From contig JABRWF010000002.1 of NCBI GenBank assembly GCA_018343915.1, forward strand, positions 2,046,001 to 2,110,000: DNA of 64,000 bases, given 5' to 3'. The position numbers and the translations under genes are program-made. The notes under the pieces were generated by a model. That model was not told the origin of the DNA. It worked only from the letters and a program-made list of their open reading frames with translations, and ran no database searches. Of the stretch, positions 57,837-64,000 are shown one piece after another. Numbering within the stretch: position 1 is the first letter of the stretch; the number at the start of each line of letters is the position of its first letter. Origin of the DNA: Agroathelia rolfsii. Lineage: Eukaryota; Basidiomycota; Agaricomycetes; Amylocorticiales; Amylocorticiaceae.

Positions 57837-58778
57837 TGTTATGAGATGATCATTGTACTATAAATTTATTTAAGATTTCTCATTATTTTCCTGATTTTTC
57901 TCCGATTTTTCTCTATTTTTTGGTATATAATATGTATATTATATAAGCAAACATTACATAAGTACTCTGATGACTAAGCAAAGTCATATGATCAATTATC
58001 ATGTGACTGGCCATTATGTGACCACTAGTCATATGACTTATTATATAAAGTAGGTCTAGAGCATAGGTCTAGAATATAACACCATTATAGACTTACTATG
58101 GTGCAATATTGCATTATACTTAGCACCTCTGTGCACAGACCAGGTAGAATTAGTATATAACCCTGTAGTGTTTCTACCTAAAGACCCTAGATTTGTTCTC
58201 TTTGTCTTTAGGTAAGCACAGTAGTGCTTTGTATTAAATAGCTAACTAATATAATAAAAACTTTGTCTTTAGAGTCCCTATCTCCCCTCTCCCTCTCTGT
58301 CCCATAAAATCCTCCCTGCTTCGTGCTAAGAGGTAATAGGTGTGCTCTGTGCTATCTATTGCTTAGAGGTTGCTCAGTGCTCCTCTATGTGTACACTCTA
58401 TAATACAGGCTCAGGCTTTGTGCTAGCTACTTGCAGTTGTTGACCACAAAAATCATAGTGCTAAGTGCACCTAAGTAAACAAAGGCTTGCCCTGTGTTTA
58501 TCAAGGCTAAGAGACCCTGCACGCCCATTTGTATACACAAGAAACTTTGTGTCTCAATAATAGACCTTGCTTGAAGACTTTGCAAGTCTAGAGTAAAGCT
58601 TAGTGATTAGCAAGCTCAGAGTTGAGTAAGAACAAAGACAGCACACAAGGCATGTCCATCCTTGCATCCCAGGCCTTGGGAGTTGTAAAACAGCCATTAC
58701 AGGCTACCCTGTACCTTACAGGGGTTAACGTAGGCACTGGTTGAGTTTTAGTGGCAAGAGGTAGGTGTACTCTTAATA
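57837..58778 (+). repeat. Gypsy B copy 3, 5' LTR
   Basis: 942 bp, TGTTATGAG to CTTAATA. It holds TATATAA at 58154-58160, the self-primer AGATTTGTTCT at 58189-58199 and an intron-like segment at 58212-58272 (GTAAGC, CTAAC near 58242, CTTTAG). Confidence 0.9.
58189..58199 (+). promoter_or_regulatory. Self-primer segment of Gypsy B
   Basis: AGATTTGTTCT, exact reverse complement of 58781-58791, beginning 35 nt after the start of the TATA box. It differs from the Gypsy A primer at one base, and the partner site carries the compensating base. Confidence 0.75.
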
Positions 58779-59176
58779 TTAGAACAAATCTCCTTCTTTC
58801 TATGCTAGTTGCTCTATGCACTAGAGGTGGTGTAGTGAGCTACATTATTTTAAGCAAATAAACAATTACTGTAAAAGATTTAGTAGACTACTATAGTTAT
58901 TTACCTACAAAAGTAGTAGTCTTCACTTTCACTTTCTATTATCTTTGGGAGTATTCTTGGCTAGCTTGCAAGTGGTATTAGTATTTACGGTTGCATTGGT
59001 TTTTTCAAGCTATTAAAGGGAACTTCACCTAAGTGGATAGATGAAAAAGACTCCAGTTGCTACAAGTAGCCCAAAGATAATTAGACTATTAGTAGAATTA
59101 GGTCTAGCTTAAAGAGCAATAACAAAAAGCTTCTATTTATTGTACAAATCACCTTGGGAGCCTTTAGTAATTACTA
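58779..59176 (+). other. Gypsy B copy 3 leader with primer-binding site (58781-58791)
   Basis: TT followed by AGAACAAATCT, then non-coding leader that recurs inverted at 19759-19848 and, further down, before the gag at 7286. Confidence 0.75.
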
Positions 59177-61458
59177 TTGAGCTTGCCCACCATTTCATAC
59201 CTAGACTATAACCCTAGTCAAACCCCAGAGGAAGAAAGTAGTAAAGATACCTCTTCAGGAGAGTACAAATCCTCCAATGAAGAAAACCCTACTTTCCTAC
59301 CTCTTTTTTCTTTCACACAAACATCCACCCTTCCTACCCCTTTCACCCTACAAGCACAATTACCCATGGCTAAACAACCCCAGCCCCCTGCTCCCATTAC
59401 CAATGCAGAACTATTGCAAATACTAGTGGCAAACCAAACCACTATAATGTAATAGATTCAAAACCAATAAGGGTCTATGTTACAAGATAATCACTGTACT
59501 ATAAATTTATTTAAGATTTCTCATTATTTTTCTGATTTTTCTCCAATTTTTCTCTATTTTTTGGTGTATAATATATATATTATATAAGCGGACATTACAT
59601 AAGTACTCTGATGACTAAGCAAAGTCATGTGATCAGCCATCATGTGACTGGCCATCATGTGACTACTAGTTATGTGACTTATTATGTAAGCAGGTCTAGA
59701 GCATGGGTCTAGAACATGACACTATCATAGACTCACTATAGTGCAATATCATATCATACTTAGCACCTCTGTACACAGACCATATACCAGGTGCACAGAC
59801 CAGGTAGAATTAGTATATAACCCTATAGTGCCTCTACCTAAAGACCCCAGATTTGTTCTCTTCATCTTTAGGTAAGCACAATAGTACTTTGTATCCAGTA
59901 GTTAAATAACATAATAAAAACTTTGTCTTCAGAGTCCCTATCTACTCCTTTCCCTCCTCCCTCTCAAATCCTCTCTACTTTGTGCTAGGAGGTTACAAGT
60001 GTGCTTTGTGCTACTTGTAGTTGAGGTGTGCTTAGTGCTACCTCTGTAAGCTTGTATAAGACAGGTCCAGCCCATTAGTGGTGACCATTTGCAACAGCTG
60101 TAACACAAAACCACATCATGCTCAGTGCATGCACCTAACAAAGCTTTACGCCTAGTTAGCCAGGGTTAAGATACCTCAACCCCTATCTGCATACACAAGA
60201 AAACTTGTGTCTTGACTATAGACCTTGCTTGAAAGTCTTGTAGACTTGGAGTAAAGCTTGGTAATAGGAAAGCTCAAGTTTGAGTGAAAGTAGAAATAGG
60301 GCATAGAGAAGTGTACACCCCTGCATCCCAAGTCCTGGGAAGAGTAAAAAAGGCCTTACTACCTACCCCATACCTTCAAGGGGTTTCTGTAGACTTTGAT
60401 TGAGTTTTAGTGACAAGAGCCAGGTGTGCTCTTGACAGTCCACATCTAAGCCCAAAGAAATTGGGCACCCACCTTCTGCCTTTGATAGGTAATGGATTAA
60501 TTTCCATCTATTTATTTAAAAGTTTCAAGCCCACCTCAAACTCAACCCTAGAGTATACGTGACCAAGGAAGAAAAAGTCAAATATCTCTTAGGTTTAATA
60601 GTGGATGGTGCTACTGCATGGTCTAGCCTATAGTATGACAAAATAAGACATGTAGGAGAAGGAACAAGGACAGAAGAACCTGTAGTATTTACAGAAGTAC
60701 TATAAAGTTTTAAGACCTTGTTTGGGGCATTTGATGAAAAAGTAGCAGCAAAAGACTAGCTACAAAACCTTAGACAAGGAACCACTTCAACTAGAAACTT
60801 TAGAATGGCCTTTATGCTTTTAGGAAGAAGGATAGGGTTATCTAATGATGACCTCAGGGAAAAATATCTGGGAAGGATGGACATTAAGCTTAGACGCGTC
60901 ATCATGGGTTGGGATAGGGATACCTCTACCCTACAACTCCTCATGAGTGCCGCACATGATGCAGAAGTAAACCTTATAAAGAAAAAAATGTTATCCAGCT
61001 GTAGATTCTAGTATAACAACAACCCACAAACAGACCTCCAGCGTAGCAACCCTGATGCAATAAATATCTCAGCAACCATCTTGGGAGGGAAACCCAAGCT
61101 ATCAAAAAACCCATTCATGAATGTAGGATCTGCACAACAGTCCTCCTTATTACAAGTAGCTGTAACACAAAATCAAACTGCTACAATATCCAACAACCCC
61201 TTCTAATAAAATGATATTATATGTTACAATTGTCAGAAAAAGGGTCACATTACAAGGGATTGTCAAAGCCCAAAAGTAGACAGGGTTAAAACCAATAACC
61301 CATTCCAAAAGGTGGCTGTGGCTTCATCAATAACACCAATGCCCTCACCAGTAGTAGATGGCCAGAATTTGTCTACCATAATGCAGCAAGACATAATCAA
61401 TATGCTGTAAGAACAGGGTCAGATGATTACAGCCCTCAAGGACAAGCTGGGTTTTTAG
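59177..61458 (+). pseudogene. Gypsy B copy 3 gag (interrupted)
   Basis: Same order as copy 1: MSLPTISYLDYNPS start, Pro-rich segment, then a solo LTR (59478-60437), capsid part (MAFMLLGRRIGLSNDDLREK near 60805), and an intact CCHC knuckle CYNCQKKGHITRDC near 61228-61270. The stop TAG at 61456-61458 immediately follows the slippery site. A few TAG or TAA codons at Gln positions. Confidence 0.87.
59478..60437 (+). repeat. Gypsy B solo LTR in Gypsy B gag
   Basis: 960 bp, TGTTACAAG to CTTGACA, with duplication GTCTA (59473-59477) against GTCCA (60438-60442), one C-to-T apart. Gag homology resumes directly after it. Confidence 0.88.
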
Positions 61459-61492
61459 AATGGTCAGAGTATAAGGCCAATGCTTCTGACCA
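61449..61492 (+). promoter_or_regulatory. -1 frameshift site of Gypsy B copy 3
   Basis: Heptamer G_GGT_TTT at 61449-61455, immediately before the gag stop. An 8-bp stem TGGTCAGA (61461-61468) with TCTGACCA (61485-61492) and a 16-nt loop begins 5 nt later. In copy 1 the heptamer has decayed to AGGTTTT (8593-8599), and the stem has one G-U type change. Confidence 0.78.
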
Positions 61493-63012
61493 ATATATAT
61501 AAAATAAAATTTCTTCTTTCTCTATTTCCTCTTTATTCTTAATTTCTTCTTTATCTGTACAAGGTGTAAATGGACAACACCTGAAAATTCCTCTTATGTT
61601 CCATGGACATTCCTCTATCATTTCCATTTCTGTAATGATTGACTCTGGAGCTTCCTCTACATTTATTAATAAAAAATTTATAGATAAAAACAAAATAAAA
61701 ACTTTGAAATTACAAAAACAAATTCCTCTGTATAATATAGATAATTCACCAAATGCAATTGGATTTATTTCTGAATATATAATTCTTTTAACCTAAATTA
61801 GTACGGAATAGCGATGCTTAGTCTTCCTAGTAGTAGATATTGGCATAGAAGATGTAATCTTAGGTATTGATTAGCTACAATTAGAAAACCCCCTTATTAA
61901 TTGGAAAAAAGAATATGTTACTCTAATGGACAATTTGCTAAAAGATGAGGAATATAAAAAAATTGAAAAAATCATAAAAAATGAGGATTCTCCTCCACAA
62001 CTGGCTACAACTCTGGGTTTGCCACCCCAATACCAAAAGCATGCCAAGGTCTTTTCAGAAATAGACTCCCAATGCTTCCCAACTAGCAAACCATATAACC
62101 ACAAAATTGAACTAGTAGAAGGAGCAGAGATAAAAAGAGCAAAGGTGTACCCACTATCAATCCCAGAATTAAAAGAGTTGAATATATACTTGGAAGAAAA
62201 CCTGGCCAAGGGATATATAAGAAAATCCTAAAGCCCCTATACCTCCCCTTTTTTCTTTATCCCCAAAAAGAATGGGAAACTTAGGCCTATAGTGGATTAT
62301 TGTAAATTAAATAATATCACTATAAAAAATTCTTATCCACTTCCACTCATCTCTTCCATTATTGATGGACTCTTAAGGGCAAGGATATTCACCAAACCAG
62401 ATTTACAATGGGGATACAACAATGTACTTATAAAAAAAAAACACCAAGAGCAAGTAGCATTCATAACTCCTTGCAGGTTGTTCAAACCCCTAGTAATGAC
62501 ATTTGGCCTATGCAATGCCCCAGCCACATTCTAAGCTATGATAGACAAAATATTAGCAGACCTAATTGTATAAGGATTAGTATATGTATATATAGACAAC
62601 ATTATTATTGCCACTACCAACCAGGAAGAACACTATTGCTTAGTATATGAGGTACTTAAACAATTAGCAGAAAATGACCTCTTTGCTAATTTGGATAAAT
62701 GCTTATTTAAAGTACCAATGGTAGAATTCCTAGGAGTAATCATTAGCTATAATCACGTACAAATAACCAATGATAAAGTACAAGCTATCCTTAACTGGCC
62801 AACTCCTACAACTGTCAAAGATATATAGAAATTCAGAGGTCTGGCAAATTACTACCAATAGTTTATCAAAAGTTTCAGTGATATAACTAAACCTCTAGAT
62901 AAACTAACAGGCAAAGGCACTTAGAAATAGGAAAAGGAGGAACAAGAATCATTTAACAAGCTTAAAGAGTTATTTACCATAGCACCGGTATTAGCTATTT
63001 ACAACCACCAAC

Positions 63013-63891
63013 TGTTATGAGTCAATCTATATACTATAAATTTATTTAAGATTTCTCATTATTTTTCTAACTTTTCCCTAATTTTTCTCTATTTTTTGAT
63101 ATATAATATGTATATTACTTAAGCAGACATTATGTAAGTACTCTGATGACTAAGCAAAGTCATGTAATCAGTTATCATATGACTGGCCATTATATAACTA
63201 CTAGTCATGTGACTTATTATGTAAGCAGGTCTAGAGTATGGGTCTAGAATATGACACTATCATAGACTCACTATAGTGCAATATTGTATTATACTTAGCA
63301 CCTCTGTGCACAGACCAGGTAGAATTAGTATATAACCCTGTAGTACCTCTACCCAAAGACCCCAAATTTATTCTCTTTGTCTTCAGAGTCTCTATCTCCC
63401 CTTTTCCCCTCTCCCTCACAAATCCTCTTTGCTCTGTGCTTAGGGGTTATAAGTGTGCTTCGTGCTGTTTATAGTAGGAGTCAGCTTAGTGCTACTCCCA
63501 TGTACATGCATAAAACAGGTCTAGCCCTTGTGGTGACCATTTGCATCCGCAACAACACAAACCACATAGTGCTTAGAGCACTCAAGCAAGTAAAGACTTT
63601 GCTCTGAACTTGTTGTAGTTAAGATACCCTGCACCTCTATTAGCATATACAAGATCTTTGGTGTTGTGACAGTAGACCTCACTTGAAAGTTCAGTGAACT
63701 TAGAGTAAAGCTTGGTGACTGGAGCACTCTAAAGTGAGTGACAGTTAAAACAGGGCACAAGGTGTATATACCTGCGCATCCCAGGCCTTGGGAGTTGTAA
63801 AACAGCCATTACAGGCTACCTTGCACTTTAGAGAGGTTTACATAGGCACTGGTTGAGTTTTGGTGGCAAGAGTCAGGTGTGCTCTTAACAC
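63013..63891 (+). repeat. Gypsy B solo LTR in Gypsy B pol
   Basis: 879 bp, TGTTATGAG to CTTAACA, perfect duplication CCAAC (63008-63012 and 63892-63896). It lacks the segment holding the intron donor that other copies carry near the self-primer: the TTTGTCTTCAG block appears only once (near 63377). Confidence 0.92.
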
Positions 63892-64000
63892 CAACAAGAA
63901 AGTCAAATTGAGACAGACACCTCTAGATATACCACTGGAGGAGTATTCTCCCAACTGCAAGATAATAGTGAATAGCACCCTATTGCCTTCCACTCCAAAT

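Larger units (their letters stand above)
57837..64000 (+). mobile_element. Gypsy B copy 3 (runs past the window end)
   Basis: 5' LTR, self-priming site, leader, gag, frameshift site and pol to RNase H are all visible, interrupted by two solo LTRs of its own family. It inserted into the RT of Gypsy B copy 2. The 3' end lies outside the window. Confidence 0.9.
61449..64000 (+). pseudogene. Gypsy B copy 3 pol (interrupted, runs off window)
   Basis: Frame -1 to gag: MIDSGASS protease motif near 61635; RT with FFFIPKKNGKLRPI near 62246, SYPLPLIS near 62332, FGLCNAPATF near 62503 and YIDN near 62589 (second catalytic Asp replaced by Asn, as in copy 1). FRGLANYYQ follows near 62833. A solo LTR splits it at 63013, and RNase H (an ETDTSRYTTGG segment) resumes at 63892. 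Stops mostly at Trp and Gln. Confidence 0.88.

Overview
The window looks like heterochromatic, transposon-packed DNA from a filamentous fungus, most likely an Agaricomycete basidiomycete. Three things point that way: short spliceosomal introns (54-74 bp), a Plavaka-type DNA transposon whose C-terminal protein motifs are typical of Agaricomycetes, and two DUF3328 (UstYa-like) genes of the basidiomycete style. The assignment is by protein resemblance, without a database search. Only about 2.8 kb (45.5-48.4 kb) looks like ordinary host gene space. I saw no rRNA, tRNA or CRISPR.

Layout. 0-4.5 kb: minus-strand Copia relic (family A), interrupted by a solo LTR. 4.5-7 kb: 3' end of a Gypsy element (D) and its LTR, which holds a Gypsy B solo LTR. 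7-18.8 kb: decayed Gypsy B gag-pol, split by a nearly intact Gypsy A copy (9829-16646). 18.8-20.8 kb: inverted pair of Gypsy B LTRs. 20.8-33 kb: minus-strand Copia A, whose 5' LTR is split by a second Gypsy A copy (24866-32517), itself carrying a Gypsy C solo LTR. 33.1-34.0 kb: an aberrant Gypsy C insertion. 34.3-45.5 kb: a Plavaka element with about 2-kb terminal inverted repeats that carry captured Hsp70 pieces in both arms, a decayed transposase and a minus-strand multi-exon cargo gene. 45.5-48.4 kb: an unidentified gene end and a divergent pair of UstYa-like genes. 48.5-54.4 kb: a deep stack of nested LTRs inside a Copia LTR. 54.4-64 kb: two Gypsy B copies, one minus and one plus, with further solo LTRs.

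How the pieces work. The Gypsy families are chromoviruses: gag with a CCHC knuckle, then protease, RT, RNase H, H2C2 integrase and a chromodomain. They share features that can be read directly. An 11-nt stretch in the LTR, about 30 nt below a TATA box, is the exact reverse complement of the sequence just after the 5' LTR, and the two covary between families; this is a Tf1-like self-priming signature. A G_GGT_TTT slippery heptamer followed by a conserved hairpin sits at the gag-pol junction. The LTRs also hold an intron-like segment bounded by a direct repeat. Old copies have lost CpG and carry stops at Trp and Gln codons (CpA to TpA); young copies differ only by transitions, mostly at CpG.

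The two UstYa-like genes are the clearest candidates for a host biosynthetic function (cyclising or oxidative tailoring of peptides, as in the ustiloxin and cyclochlorotine pathways). No precursor peptide gene is visible between them. Family letters (Gypsy A-D, Copia A, LTR E-H) are local labels for this window only.
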